64,000 nucleotides of DNA, from contig NZ_CP090066.1 of assembly GCF_021391535.1 (NCBI RefSeq), positions 943,501 to 1,007,500 of the forward strand, written 5' to 3'. Source of the DNA: Aurantimonas sp. HBX-1 (GTDB taxonomy: Bacteria > Pseudomonadota > Alphaproteobacteria > Rhizobiales > Rhizobiaceae). Under the pieces are notes generated by a model. The model had not been told where the DNA came from and made no database searches. It saw only the letters and a program-made list of their open reading frames with translations. A program made the translations under genes and the position numbers. This document shows positions 55,320-64,000 of the stretch, one piece after another (the first letter of the stretch is position 1; the number at the start of each line of letters is the position of its first letter).

Positions 55320-55937
55320 ATGGGCGAAGGCAAGGACAATGCGGCCTCCCTGATGGGCACGAAACGCCTGGCCGATGCCGTGCGGAAGGCGAAGATCGCC
55401 GCCGCGCATCGCTCCGACGTCGTGGTCGACATCCGCGAGGCCGACCGGGCCCGGCTGGAGATCCTCGCCGAGGAACTGCAGCCGCTGCTCGACGAACTGC
55501 CGCCGGGCGAGGATCTCTTCGACTTCACCATTTCTGGCGGCATGCATCCGCGCCTGTGGATCGACGGCACCGCCAACGTCATGATGGCGCGGGACCGTCG
55601 CACCTATCGGCTGGTGCGCGAGACCCGCCTCGGACGGGTCGTGCTGATGGAGGCCGCCGAGCCGCGAGTGATCGCCGACCGTGTCACCGACTACGTCGCC
55701 GAACGCATCGTCGAGCGCGACAAGGCCTTCGCGGCGGAAGACGGGCTGAACGAGCGGATGATCAGCCCCGCCCGCCCCGCCAAGACGCCCGCCAACGACG
55801 AGCCGCTGCGCGTGCCGACGCCGCCGAGCCGTGCGGCCGACGTCGTCGTGGCGCTGACCTGGCTGATGATCGGCGTGGTCATCGGCGCCGGCATCCTGCT
55901 CGCCATCGCCTCCTACCAGGGCGTCTCGATCGGCTGA
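55320..55937 (+). CDS. Conserved hypothetical protein with C-terminal membrane anchor
   Basis: 205 residues from the ATG at 55320 (GAGG nine bases upstream; TTG 55311 is in frame). The N-terminal ~135 residues are a soluble alpha/beta domain (EDLFDFTISGGMHPRLWIDG, RRTYRLVRETRLGRVVLMEA), followed by a Pro-rich linker and one membrane helix at the end (VVVALTWLMIGVVIGAGILL). A tail-anchored, cytoplasm-facing protein I do not recognise; the pattern recurs in Hyphomicrobiales. Confidence 0.65.
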   Translation: MGEGKDNAASLMGTKRLADAVRKAKIAAAHRSDVVVDIREADRARLEILAEELQPLLDELPPGEDLFDFTISGGMHPRLWIDGTANVMMARDRRTYRLVRETRLGRVVLMEAAEPRVIADRVTDYVAERIVERDKAFAAEDGLNERMISPARPAKTPANDEPLRVPTPPSRAADVVVALTWLMIGVVIGAGILLAIASYQGVSIG

Positions 55938-55985
55938 CTGATGGCGGGCCGCGGATGCGCAAACCCCTCTCTTGCGAATTCTATC

Positions 55986-56042
55986 GCTTAGCACCTTCGG
56001 CGCTAAGCCGATGAAATCGCTTTCTCCCCCTCAAGGGGGGAG
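55986..56042. repeat. Two adjacent intergenic palindromes
   Basis: GCTTAGC/GCTAAGC (55986-56008) and CTCCCCC-tcaag-GGGGGAG (56024-56042). They lie between convergent genes and may terminate both ways. The C-rich/G-rich unit is a wording often seen between genes in Rhizobiales. Confidence 0.55.
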
Positions 56043-56104
56043 AGGGGCGCCTGGTTCGACGGGGAACCGCGGAAAAGAGAACGCAATCAGATCCCGGCCG
56101 GGTG

Positions 56105-57085
56105 TCAGCCGGCGGCGTCCTGCGGCTCGCGTGCCGCCCGGGCGTCATCGCGCGGCGCCGCCCTGACCGCCCGGCCGCTCGACAGCAGCTCGCGTTCGCG
56201 GATCCAGTCGATGCCGGGAGCCTCCTTGCGGGCGCCGCGCTCGCGCTGGACGAGCGACCACTTGCCCGGCCTGCCCTCGATCTCGAACAGGTTGTAGCGC
56301 GAGGCCGGGTTGGTGCCGCCGGGGCTCTGGCTCGCAGACGGCACGCCGACCACCGGAACCATGTGGTCCGGTCCCCGCAGCCAGTGCAGCGTGTCGAGAT
56401 GCGTGTGGCCGTGCAGCACGAGATCGGCGCCGACCTCGTGGATCACCTTGTAGAAGAACTGCTTGCCGACCAGCCGCTTGTGCCAGGCGGCGGCGCCCGA
56501 CACCGGCGGATGGTGGATCAGCACGACGCGGAAATGGCCGGTCGCCCGGCAGTTGTCGAGGAGGCGCGCGAGGTGCAGGGCCTGGCCGCGCTTGAACGTG
56601 CCGGTGGCCATGAACGGCGCCGTCGCCTCGGCGGTGGATACGCCGAAGATCGCTACATTGTCGCGGACCCGCAGATACGGGAAGGAATTGCCGACGGCCG
56701 ACAGCGGATTGTCGCCCAGCATGTACTCGTGCCACTCCTTGTAGGCGCGCTTCAGCGCCCCCGGCACGTAGGCGTCATGATTGCCGGGCACCACCGAGAC
56801 GTCGCGCGGCAGGCCGAGTTCCTCGAGCCAGATGCGGGCGGCGATGGTCTCGGTCTCGGTCGCCAGGTTGACCAGGTCGCCGGTCACGGCGATGTGGTCC
56901 GGCGCCTCGGATTTGATGTCCGTGACCAGGTCGGTGAGCGTGTCGCCGAACATCACCCGCCGGCGGTTGCGGTGCCAGTTGACGTAGCCCGTCACGCGCT
57001 TCGAGGCGAGTTCGCGGATGGACAGGGCAGGCAGCGGGCCCAGATGGATGTCTGAAAGATGGGCAAGGCGGAACATTACTGCCAT
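56105..57085 (-). CDS. Metallophosphoesterase (cAMP phosphodiesterase-like class)
   Basis: 326 residues with all calcineurin-like metal motifs: HLSDIHLG, TGDLVN, VPGNHDAY, LIHHPP and LHGHTHLD. The fold is the class III CpdA-like phosphoesterase. The last ~30 residues are Arg/Ala-rich and probably disordered. The substrate (cyclic nucleotide, phospholipid or nucleic acid) is not clear. Divergent from the Nudix gene, 49 bases between starts. Confidence 0.85.
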   Translation of the reverse strand: MAVMFRLAHLSDIHLGPLPALSIRELASKRVTGYVNWHRNRRRVMFGDTLTDLVTDIKSEAPDHIAVTGDLVNLATETETIAARIWLEELGLPRDVSVVPGNHDAYVPGALKRAYKEWHEYMLGDNPLSAVGNSFPYLRVRDNVAIFGVSTAEATAPFMATGTFKRGQALHLARLLDNCRATGHFRVVLIHHPPVSGAAAWHKRLVGKQFFYKVIHEVGADLVLHGHTHLDTLHWLRGPDHMVPVVGVPSASQSPGGTNPASRYNLFEIEGRPGKWSLVQRERGARKEAPGIDWIRERELLSSGRAVRAAPRDDARAAREPQDAAG

Positions 57086-57134
57086 CCTAGTTCATGGCAC
57101 TGCGATTGGTAGGCCCGGGCCTGCGAGGGAATCG

Positions 57135-57596
57135 ATGCTGTTCGAGAAACCGCTGATCAAGCTTCTGCACGGCGTGCATCTCGTGGCGCGGCCGGTGACC
57201 CTCGGCGTGCGGGCGGCCATCTTCGATCCCGGCGGCCGGATCTTCCTGGTGCGGCATACCTATGTCTCGGGGTGGTACATGCCCGGCGGCGGCGTCGAAC
57301 CCGGCGAGACCGCCATCGAGGCGCTGACGCGCGAGATCTTCGAGGAAGGCAATATCGAGCTCGATGCGCCGCCCGAGCTGTTCTCGGTGTTCTTCAACCG
57401 CAACGCCTCGAACCGCGACCACGTCCTGCTCTATCGCTGCGGCGCCTTCCGCCAGGCCGCCGAAAAAACGCCCGACGCGGAGATCGCCGAGGCGGGGTTC
57501 TTCGCGCCGGATGCGCTGCCGGCGGGCACCACCGACGCGACGCGCCGGCGGCTGGCGGAACTTCGCGGCGAGGCGCCGACGGATCCGCACTGGTAG
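57135..57596 (+). CDS. Nudix hydrolase
   Basis: 153 residues. The Nudix box is intact: GGVEPGETAIEALTREIFEE then GNI, matching Gx5Ex7REUxEExGU. An N-terminal amphipathic segment (KPLIKLLHGVHLVARPVTLG) precedes it. It would hydrolyse a nucleoside diphosphate derivative. GAGGGA precedes the ATG. Confidence 0.88.
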   Translation: MLFEKPLIKLLHGVHLVARPVTLGVRAAIFDPGGRIFLVRHTYVSGWYMPGGGVEPGETAIEALTREIFEEGNIELDAPPELFSVFFNRNASNRDHVLLYRCGAFRQAAEKTPDAEIAEAGFFAPDALPAGTTDATRRRLAELRGEAPTDPHW

Positions 57597-57600
57597 CCGG

Positions 57601-58602
57601 TCAGGCGGCGGCCCGTCCCGCCGGCAGGCGGTCCCGCCCGTGCGGCCGGTCGAGATCCTGATCCGGGCCGAGCGGCACGATGCCGGTCGGGTTTATCATG
57701 GTGTGGCTCTGATAATAGTGGCCCTTGATGTGCTCGAAATTCACCGTCTCGGTGATCCCCGGGGTCTGGTAGAGCTCCAGCAGGTAGCTGAACAGGTTCG
57801 GATAGTCGGCGATCTGCCGCAGGTTGCATTTGAAGTGGCCGTGATAGACCGCGTCGAACCGGATCAGTGTCGTGAACAGCCGCCAGTCGGCCTCCGTCGG
57901 GGCATCGCTCCCGACCAGATAGCGCTGCCGCGACAGCCGGTCCTCCAGCTGGTCCAGCGTCTCGAACAGGGCCCGGAAAGGCCGTTCATAGGCCTTCTGC
58001 GTGGTGGCGAAGCCGCATTTGTAGACGCCGTTGTTGACCCGGTCGTAGACCAATTCGTTGATGGCATCGATCTCCGGCAGCAGTGCCTGCGGCGTGATGT
58101 CCACCGACGCATCGCCCCATTCGTCGAAGGCGGTGTTGAGGATGCGGATGATCTCGGCCGACTCGTTGTTGACGATCGTGCCGGTCTGCTTGTCCCAGAG
58201 CACCGGCACGGTGACGCGGCCGGTGAAGTGCGGATCGGCCTCCAGATAGACCTCGTAGAGCCGCTGCTTGCCGAGCACGCTGTCGGGAATGGCGCCGGGA
58301 CGGTCCGAGAAGGTCCAGCCCTCGTCACCCATCAGATAGTCGACGACGGACAGCGAGATGACGTCCTCGAGCTGCTTCAGCCGGCGCACGATCAGCGTGC
58401 GATGCGCCCAGGGGCAGGCGAGCGAGACATAGAGGTGATAGCGGCCCGGCTCGGCCTTGAAGCCCTTCTGGCCATCGGGGCCGGGGCCGCCGTCGGCGGT
58501 GATCCAGTTGCGGAACACCGTCTTGGTCCGCTCGAAGCTGCCGCCGGTGGACTTGGTGTCGTACCATTGGTCCTGCCATTTTCCGTCGACCAGAAGTCCC
58601 AT
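57601..58602 (-). CDS. yqjG: Glutathionyl-hydroquinone reductase, YqjG/EcfS type
   Basis: 333 residues of the Xi-class GST fold. Catalytic Cys in SLACPWAHRTLIV, glutathione-binding NNESAEIIRILNTAFDE, and the C-terminal helical domain with YERPFRALFETLDQLEDRLS. It reduces glutathionyl-hydroquinones. The stop is four bases from the convergent Nudix gene's stop. A low-confidence EcfG-like motif lies 38 bases upstream. Confidence 0.9.
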   Translation of the reverse strand: MGLLVDGKWQDQWYDTKSTGGSFERTKTVFRNWITADGGPGPDGQKGFKAEPGRYHLYVSLACPWAHRTLIVRRLKQLEDVISLSVVDYLMGDEGWTFSDRPGAIPDSVLGKQRLYEVYLEADPHFTGRVTVPVLWDKQTGTIVNNESAEIIRILNTAFDEWGDASVDITPQALLPEIDAINELVYDRVNNGVYKCGFATTQKAYERPFRALFETLDQLEDRLSRQRYLVGSDAPTEADWRLFTTLIRFDAVYHGHFKCNLRQIADYPNLFSYLLELYQTPGITETVNFEHIKGHYYQSHTMINPTGIVPLGPDQDLDRPHGRDRLPAGRAAA

Positions 58603-58639
58603 TGCGCCATTCCCGTCATCGCTTGCGTCGTACCAGTCT

Positions 58640-58664
58640 AACAGGAGACGCCGCGCGCCGTTCC
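58640..58664 (-). promoter_or_regulatory. Possible EcfG-like promoter of the YqjG-like gene
   Basis: Minus strand GGAAC (58664-58660), 16 bases, TGTT (58643-58640). One -10 mismatch, and isolated from the main cluster. The rest of the 58603-58888 gap shows nothing definite. Confidence 0.3.
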
Positions 58665-58888
58665 GAACCCCTTCGTGACGGAGCGTCAACGGGCGGGGCG
58701 GCGGCCGCGATGCTGGACCGACCTGCCGCGCAATGCTAACAGCACCGGCTGACGACGAGAGGGCTTTCGATGATCCTGCTGCGACGACGTTCCTGGCCGC
58801 GCCGCCCGGCGCACTGATCGCCGTCGTTCGCAGAAGGTCCGCCGGACCGGCGCGGGCGCCGCAAACGCCTGCCAACCCGGTTCCGCCC

Positions 58889-59395
58889 ATGTTCGATCTC
58901 GCCGCCGTCCGGCTCCTGCCGGAACTTCCCGACCACGCGCCGATCATCGGAGCGATCACCGACGAGGCCTTCGGCCCCGGGCGCTTCGTGCGTGCGGCCG
59001 AGCGGGTCCGCGAGATGGCGCCGCACGACCAGGCTCTGTCCTTCGTCGCCGAGCACGACGGCGCGATCATCGGTTCCGTCCGGCTGACCCCGATCGCTGT
59101 CGGGAGGGCGCCGTCGCTGATGCTGGGGCCGCTCGCCGTGCGGCCGGACTACAAGAACCGCGGCGTCGGCAAGGCCCTGATGCGGATCGCCGCAGAAGCC
59201 GCGCGCGCGGCGGGCGAGCGCTCGATCATCCTGGTCGGCGACCCGCCCTATTACGCCCCGCTCGGCTACAGCCCGCTGCCGCGCGGATCGGTGATCATGC
59301 CGGGGCCGGTGGACCTGTCCCGGCTGCTCGGCCTGCCGCTGGCCGAGGGCGCGCTGGCGGAACTCGTCGGCCGGGTCGGGCCGCGGCGCGACTGA
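58889..59395 (+). CDS. GNAT-family N-acetyltransferase
   Basis: 168 residues from MFDLAAVRLLPELPDHAPII. The acetyl-CoA loop is RPDYKNRGVGKALMR, and GERSIILVGDPPYYAPLGYS is typical of the YhbS-like branch. An upstream frame extension lacks a plausible start signal. Substrate unknown. Confidence 0.82.
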   Translation: MFDLAAVRLLPELPDHAPIIGAITDEAFGPGRFVRAAERVREMAPHDQALSFVAEHDGAIIGSVRLTPIAVGRAPSLMLGPLAVRPDYKNRGVGKALMRIAAEAARAAGERSIILVGDPPYYAPLGYSPLPRGSVIMPGPVDLSRLLGLPLAEGALAELVGRVGPRRD

Positions 59396-59426
59396 ACCGG
59401 CGGCGCGGCGCGATCACCCGCGTCTC

Positions 59427-61499
59427 CTACCGCCCTTCGCGATACCAGGTGGCCGACAGCGCCAGCAGCAGCACGGCGAGGCCGAGGAAGCCGGCGAAGA
59501 GCGGGATGCGCTCGACGCCGCGCAGCACCGTCTCCTCGGTGGTCCGCAGTCCGATCCAGTCGCGGCCATTGGCGTCGGCGCGCCCGCTCACCGGCACGAT
59601 GCGGGGCACCGCCACGTCCTCTCCGAGCCGGCGGACGCTGCCGCTGGTGGCCTCGGCAAGCGGCGCCAGCTTCTCCTCGGTGGAGATCGCCTCGCGATAC
59701 TCGCGCGGATTGACCGGGCCGACATTCGCCAGCGCCCGCAACTCGCCGTTCGCGGCCTGGAACAGGCCGAGTTCCTCGGTCGCCAGCCGGCCTTCCCAGC
59801 GGCCGTCGCCGGCCGCCAGCATCGGCACGGTCACCGCTCCGCCGGACGGCGTCAGCACGGTGGAGGGACCCGGATCCTCGCCGATGGTCTGGCGGGTGAT
59901 CACCAGGTCGGTGCCGCTGGCCTCGGCGTCGAGCGCCTCCTCCTCCAGCTCGGGCTCCTTCATCAGCCAGTGGGCGAGGCGGCGGAACAGCGCGACATGC
60001 GGGCCGCCGCCCTCGAAGCCGCGCGACCACAGCCATTCGTGATCCGACAACAGCAGCGCGATCCGGCCTTCGCCGACGCGGTCGAGCACCAGCAGCGGCT
60101 TGCCGTCGGGCCCATCCATGACGGTCTCGCCGCGCGGCTCCTCGACGTCGATCGAGCGGAACCACGGGCTCCAGTCCGGCGGCTCGCTGGCTGCGCCAGG
60201 CAGGTCGCGGGTGACCGGATGCTTGCGGCCCAGCTCCGACAGTTCGGGGTGGAACGCCTGCTGGTCGATGCCGCCGGTCGGCAGCGCCGGCAGGATCGAC
60301 TGCAGCGGCGTCATCGCGACGCTCTCGTCGCCGGCATATTCGGGACCTGCGGCGATCAGCATGGCACCGCCGTTTTCCACATATTGGGCGATGTAGTCGA
60401 AATACAGCGACGGCAGCACGCCGCGCTCCTGATAGCGGTCGAAGATGATGAGGTCGAAATCGTCGATCTTCTCCACGAACAGCTCGCGGGTCGGGAAGGC
60501 GATCAGCGACAGTTCGTCGATCGGCGTGCCGTCCTGCTTCTCGGGTGGGCGCAGGATGGTGAAGTGGACGAGGTCGACCGCCGCGTCGGATTTCAGGAGG
60601 TTGCGCCAGGTCCGTTCGCCGGCATGCGGCTCGCCCGAGACCAGCAGCACGCGCAGGTTCTCGCGGATGCCGTCGACGACGGCGATCGCCCGGTTGTTGA
60701 CCGGAGTGATCTCCTCGGGGTCGCGCGCGACGGACAGCTCCAGGATGTTCTTGCCGGCGCGCGGCAGCTGGAAGGTGAGGGCGCCCTCGCTGCCCGGCCG
60801 CGCCTGCTCGCGGGAGACCAGGTCGCCATTGACGAAGACCTGCACCTCGACCGGCGTGTCGGAGGCCTGCGGGCCTTCCTCGACGACCCGGTAGCGCAGC
60901 GTCTGGTCCTCGTCGACGAGGCCGAAGCGCGGGCTGGTGGTGATCTCGATGCGCCGGTCGAACTCGTCCGCGCGGCCGGTGATCAGCCCGTGCACCGGCG
61001 CGTCGAAGCCGAGCGCCTGGGCCTCGGCCGGGATGTCGTGGATCTGGCCGTCGGTGATCATCACCGCGCCGGCGACACGGGCGGGCGAGACGTCCTTGAG
61101 GGCGCCGGACAGCGCCCCGAACAGCGCCGTCGTCGCGTCGTCGCCGGGCGTCGCGCCGGATCGCGCCTCGACCGTGCGGACCTCGAATTCCGGGAAGCGC
61201 GCCAGGCTCTCCTTCAGCGCCGCCTCTGCGGCATCGGCCTGCGCCGTCCGTTCCTCGATGGTCTGGCTCTGGCTGCGGTCGACGACGAGGGCCACGACGC
61301 TCTTCAGCGGGTCGCGTTCCTCTTCCAGCACCACCGGATTGACCAGCGCCAGCAGGATGGCGGCGATGGCGACGACGCGGATGAGGGCGCCGCGCATCCG
61401 TGCCGCCAGCAGCGCCAGCGCCAGGATCACCGCCGGCACCGCGAGGATGGCGATCACCGTCCAGGAGAACAGCGGGGAAAATTCCACCGACCAGGTCAC
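59427..61499 (-). CDS. Large membrane protein with VWA-like and amidotransferase-like parts
   Basis: 690 residues. Two N-terminal membrane helices (~12-55) and a possible VWA-like region (VVALVVDRSQSQTIEERTAQ, then MITDGQI) come first. A long periplasmic part contains a glutamine-amidotransferase-like stretch (LRVLLVSGEPHAGERTWRNL ... DLIIFDRYQ), and one helix closes the C-terminus. Such proteins accompany MoxR ATPase, DUF58 and DUF4159 genes. Its ATG overlaps the upstream gene's stop (ATGA). Mechanism unknown. Confidence 0.75.
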   Translation of the reverse strand: MTWSVEFSPLFSWTVIAILAVPAVILALALLAARMRGALIRVVAIAAILLALVNPVVLEEERDPLKSVVALVVDRSQSQTIEERTAQADAAEAALKESLARFPEFEVRTVEARSGATPGDDATTALFGALSGALKDVSPARVAGAVMITDGQIHDIPAEAQALGFDAPVHGLITGRADEFDRRIEITTSPRFGLVDEDQTLRYRVVEEGPQASDTPVEVQVFVNGDLVSREQARPGSEGALTFQLPRAGKNILELSVARDPEEITPVNNRAIAVVDGIRENLRVLLVSGEPHAGERTWRNLLKSDAAVDLVHFTILRPPEKQDGTPIDELSLIAFPTRELFVEKIDDFDLIIFDRYQERGVLPSLYFDYIAQYVENGGAMLIAAGPEYAGDESVAMTPLQSILPALPTGGIDQQAFHPELSELGRKHPVTRDLPGAASEPPDWSPWFRSIDVEEPRGETVMDGPDGKPLLVLDRVGEGRIALLLSDHEWLWSRGFEGGGPHVALFRRLAHWLMKEPELEEEALDAEASGTDLVITRQTIGEDPGPSTVLTPSGGAVTVPMLAAGDGRWEGRLATEELGLFQAANGELRALANVGPVNPREYREAISTEEKLAPLAEATSGSVRRLGEDVAVPRIVPVSGRADANGRDWIGLRTTEETVLRGVERIPLFAGFLGLAVLLLALSATWYREGR

Positions 61500-64000
61500 T
61501 GGCCGAGCCTTTCGAGCAGCGCCGGCACGTGCACCTGGTCCGCCTTGTAGTTGCCGGTCAGCACGTACATCACGATGTTGACGCCCGCCCGGTAGGCGAA
61601 TTCGCGCTGCGCCGGATCGGCGGAGTCGGTCGGGAACAGGAACAGGCCCTGGTCGTCGACTGCCCAGGCGCTGGCGAAGTCGTTCGAGGTGATCATGATC
61701 GACGAGACGCCGTCACCGCCCCGCGCCGGGCGGGCGGTGCCGTCCGCGTCCTGCACCAGCGATTCCACCCAGAGGTCCGAGCCGCTGTGGCGGCCGGGGA
61801 AATCGTCGAGAATGTAGAACGCCTTGGTCAGCACGTGGTCGCTCGGCACCGGCTCCAGCGGCGGGATGTCGAGATCGGCGAGAATGTCGCGCAGCCGGCG
61901 CTGCCCGGCAGAAACTTCGGTGCCGGACAGACCCGTCAGCGTTTCGTCGGCAACGTCGAACAGCACCGTCCCGCCTTCCTTCATGTAGGCGTCGATGCGG
62001 CTGATCGCGGCTTCGCTCGGCATCGGCGCGGCCGGATCGATCGGCCAGTAGATCAGCGGGAAGTAGGCTAGCTCGTCGGTGGCGATGTCGACCGCCATCG
62101 GCTCGCCCGGCTCCAGCGCGGTCTTCGCCGCGACATACTGGCTGAGGCCGGCGAGGCCTGCGCGCGAGACGTCGTCGACGGCGGGGAGGCCGGTCTCGAC
62201 ATAGGCGAAATGCGTCGATTCCGTCGCCTTGATGGCGCGTTCGACGTCGACCGGCATCTCGGCCTCCGGCGGGTTCGCCGGCGCCGGCGCGTCCTGCGCC
62301 TGCGCCTGCGGGACCGCCGCCAGCAGCAGCCCGGCGGTCGCCAGCATGGCGATCGCCGGCAGGGCGGTGGCCCGGCGGCGCGACAGCGTTGCGCCGATGC
62401 GCGAGAAGGCGCCGTTCAGCCACAGCAGCGCCAGCGCGTCGAGCGCGAACAGCACCAGCGCGGCGGCGAACAGCCAGGGGGCGAGGTTCAGCGTGCTCTC
62501 GCCGCCATAGCCGCGGGCCTCGACCGGAGTGCCGAGGTCGAGGGCCGGCAGCCGTCGCAATTCGGCGCCCGCCGTCAGGAGATTCAGCGCCATGTAGCCT
62601 TCCTCGTTGCCGTAGAGCCCCGGCGGGTTCTGGCGGGTCACCGGCTGCGCGCCCTCGGCGACGGGCTCCAGCGGCTGCACCTCGGCGCCGGGGCCGGTGA
62701 GCCTGCCCTGGCCGTCGAGCACGCGATAGGGGGGCAGGCTGTCGGCGGCCGTCTGCCCCTCGGTGGTGCCGCCGCTGGCGCGCGACAGCGTCACGATGCG
62801 CCGCAGCATGTCGACGAAAGCGCCGGAGATGGGCAGGTTCGACCAGGTGGCCTCGGCGGTGACGTGGAACAGCACGATCGTGCCGGCGCCGACGCCGGCC
62901 GCGGTGACCAGCGGGGTTCCGTCCGAGAGGCTGGCCCAGGTCCGCTCCGGAAGGTCCACCGACGGCTCGGCCAGCAGCTGGCGCGCCACGGTGACGTCCG
63001 CCGGCACCTCGATCCCGGCAAACGGCGTCTCGGCCCCCATCGGCGCGATCGTCTGCGGCTCCGACCAGGACATGGCGCCACCCAGCTGGCGCTCGCCGCT
63101 GCGTAGGCGCACCGGCACCAGCGGGTCTTCGCCGGTGGTGGCGGCAAGGCGCGGTCCGGCGAAGCGGACCAGATAGCCGCCGGCCTCGACGAAGCCCTGC
63201 AGCGCCGTCTCCGCCCGCTCCGGCATCACGCCGATGTCGGCCAGCACGATCACTGAGGGGCGGCGCTCGACGAGCGCCGGGATGGCTTCGGCGAGATCGG
63301 CGCTCTCGGCCCGCACGATGTCGGCGAACGGCTCCAGCGCGCGGCTGATGTAGTAGAGCGGCGACAAAAGCGGCTGCGCCACGTCGGCGGATTCGCCCGA
63401 CACCAGCCCGACCCGGCGGCGGCGGAAGCTGTCGTCGACCAGCCGGACGGCGCCGGCCTGCGACGCGCCCTCGATCTCGATGCGGGCGATGTCGTTGCGC
63501 AGTTCCACCGGGATCGCGAAGCGGGCTTCCGCCGTCGCCGCGCCCTCGTCGAAGGAAAGCGGCGCGCGGCCGACCTCCCGGCTCTGGGAATCCAGCGCCC
63601 GCAGCGTCAGGTCGGCGGCCAGCGCGCCCTCGGGGCGGACCGCCTGCACGACCAGCGCCTCGGTGGAATTGTCGGCGCCGGTGAGCCCGACCAGCCCGTC
63701 GACATCCGGCGCGTAGACGATGGCCTCGCCGGGCGCCAGCGCCGCCAGGCTGCGCGCGGCGGCCTCGGTACCGTCGCTGTCCAGCCCGTCGGCGAGGAAC
63801 ACCAGCGAGCCGGGCGTATCGCCCGCCAGCGCCGTCGCCAGCCGCTCGGCGGCGGCGGCGCGGTCGGTCGGGATCGGCCGCGGCGCCGCGGCGGCAAGCC
63901 GCTCCAGCGCGGTGGCGGCATCACCGGGAGTCGCATCGTCGTCCGCCGCCTCGGCGGTGAAGGCGAGGGCGACCGGCCGGCCCTCGTCGCCGGCCCGCCG
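61496..64000 (-). CDS. DUF4159-domain membrane protein (5' end outside window)
   Basis: Open to the right edge; at least 834 residues. The central part has a VWA-like stretch (LVFLADGLDSDG), a membrane helix near LAPWLFAAALVLFALDALAL and a second hydrophobic segment (LPAIAMLATAGLLLAAVPQA). The C-terminal ~200 residues are the DUF4159 domain (ESTHFAYVETGLPAVDDVSR, AYFPLIYWPIDP, EGGTVLFDVAD). It probably heads the same MoxR-type envelope cluster as its neighbour; the N-terminus (BatA-like in relatives) is not seen. Confidence 0.75.
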   Translation of the reverse strand, partial: RRAGDEGRPVALAFTAEAADDDATPGDAATALERLAAAAPRPIPTDRAAAAERLATALAGDTPGSLVFLADGLDSDGTEAAARSLAALAPGEAIVYAPDVDGLVGLTGADNSTEALVVQAVRPEGALAADLTLRALDSQSREVGRAPLSFDEGAATAEARFAIPVELRNDIARIEIEGASQAGAVRLVDDSFRRRRVGLVSGESADVAQPLLSPLYYISRALEPFADIVRAESADLAEAIPALVERRPSVIVLADIGVMPERAETALQGFVEAGGYLVRFAGPRLAATTGEDPLVPVRLRSGERQLGGAMSWSEPQTIAPMGAETPFAGIEVPADVTVARQLLAEPSVDLPERTWASLSDGTPLVTAAGVGAGTIVLFHVTAEATWSNLPISGAFVDMLRRIVTLSRASGGTTEGQTAADSLPPYRVLDGQGRLTGPGAEVQPLEPVAEGAQPVTRQNPPGLYGNEEGYMALNLLTAGAELRRLPALDLGTPVEARGYGGESTLNLAPWLFAAALVLFALDALALLWLNGAFSRIGATLSRRRATALPAIAMLATAGLLLAAVPQAQAQDAPAPANPPEAEMPVDVERAIKATESTHFAYVETGLPAVDDVSRAGLAGLSQYVAAKTALEPGEPMAVDIATDELAYFPLIYWPIDPAAPMPSEAAISRIDAYMKEGGTVLFDVADETLTGLSGTEVSAGQRRLRDILADLDIPPLEPVPSDHVLTKAFYILDDFPGRHSGSDLWVESLVQDADGTARPARGGDGVSSIMITSNDFASAWAVDDQGLFLFPTDSADPAQREFAYRAGVNIVMYVLTGNYKADQVHVPALLERLGQ

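Overview
The window is GC-rich (roughly two thirds G+C), gene-dense chromosomal DNA of an alphaproteobacterium, most likely order Hyphomicrobiales (Rhizobiales). The indicators are a PhyR-NepR-EcfG general stress response locus, a fused anthranilate synthase TrpE(G) behind a Trp leader peptide, choline transporter ChoXWV, a PutA without an N-terminal DNA-binding domain beside an Lrp-type regulator, HWE-family histidine kinases, and a rhizobial-type intergenic palindrome. A family such as Aurantimonadaceae would fit, but that is a guess. No rRNA, tRNA, prophage, transposase or CRISPR array was seen.

Layout. 1-1.1 kb: tail of a flagellar cluster (FlgJ/CheL-like rod-binding protein, FlgN-like chaperone, FliL-like protein). 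1.1-12.2 kb: a PilZ protein, a small membrane protein, a PHA-system protein, an RhlE-type helicase, a D,D-carboxypeptidase, an ABC-F ATPase and an RND efflux pair. 12.2-21 kb: a stress block centred on nepR-ecfG and divergent phyR. Around it lie a three-PRC-barrel envelope protein, a DUF1328 peptide, a DUF883/holin-like pair, an HWE kinase and two small envelope proteins. Many of these start behind a GGAAC-N16-(C/A)GTT-type motif. 21-29.3 kb: a HugZ-like protein, ApbC/Mrp and a dppABCDF operon. 29.3-33 kb: a 28-residue membrane peptide and a PgpA-like phosphatase behind another EcfG-type promoter, then choXWV. 33-38.8 kb: putR/putA, a candidate small RNA with two CCUCCC loops, and fhs. 39-46 kb: a glutamate-receptor-like K+ channel, a convergent iron/phosphonate-type ABC transporter and an OpgG/OpgD protein. 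46-55.2 kb: trpL-trpE(G), a CDF transporter, a DUF4118/HisKA_2 kinase, and a leu leader with leuA, a TPP enzyme and an alpha/beta hydrolase joined by GTGA overlaps. 55.3-64 kb: a tail-anchored protein, a phosphoesterase, a Nudix hydrolase, a glutathionyl-hydroquinone reductase, a GNAT enzyme and two large membrane proteins of a VWA/DUF4159 cluster that runs off the right edge.

How it fits together. The clearest system is the general stress response. PhyR would titrate NepR and release EcfG, and nine sites with identical 16-base spacing sit in front of phyR, nepR-ecfG and six or seven small membrane or envelope genes, so the window seems to hold both the regulator and part of its regulon. A second theme is RNA-level control: a textbook trp attenuator, a probable leu attenuator, hairpins between binding-protein and permease genes of two ABC operons, and the putA-fhs small RNA candidate.
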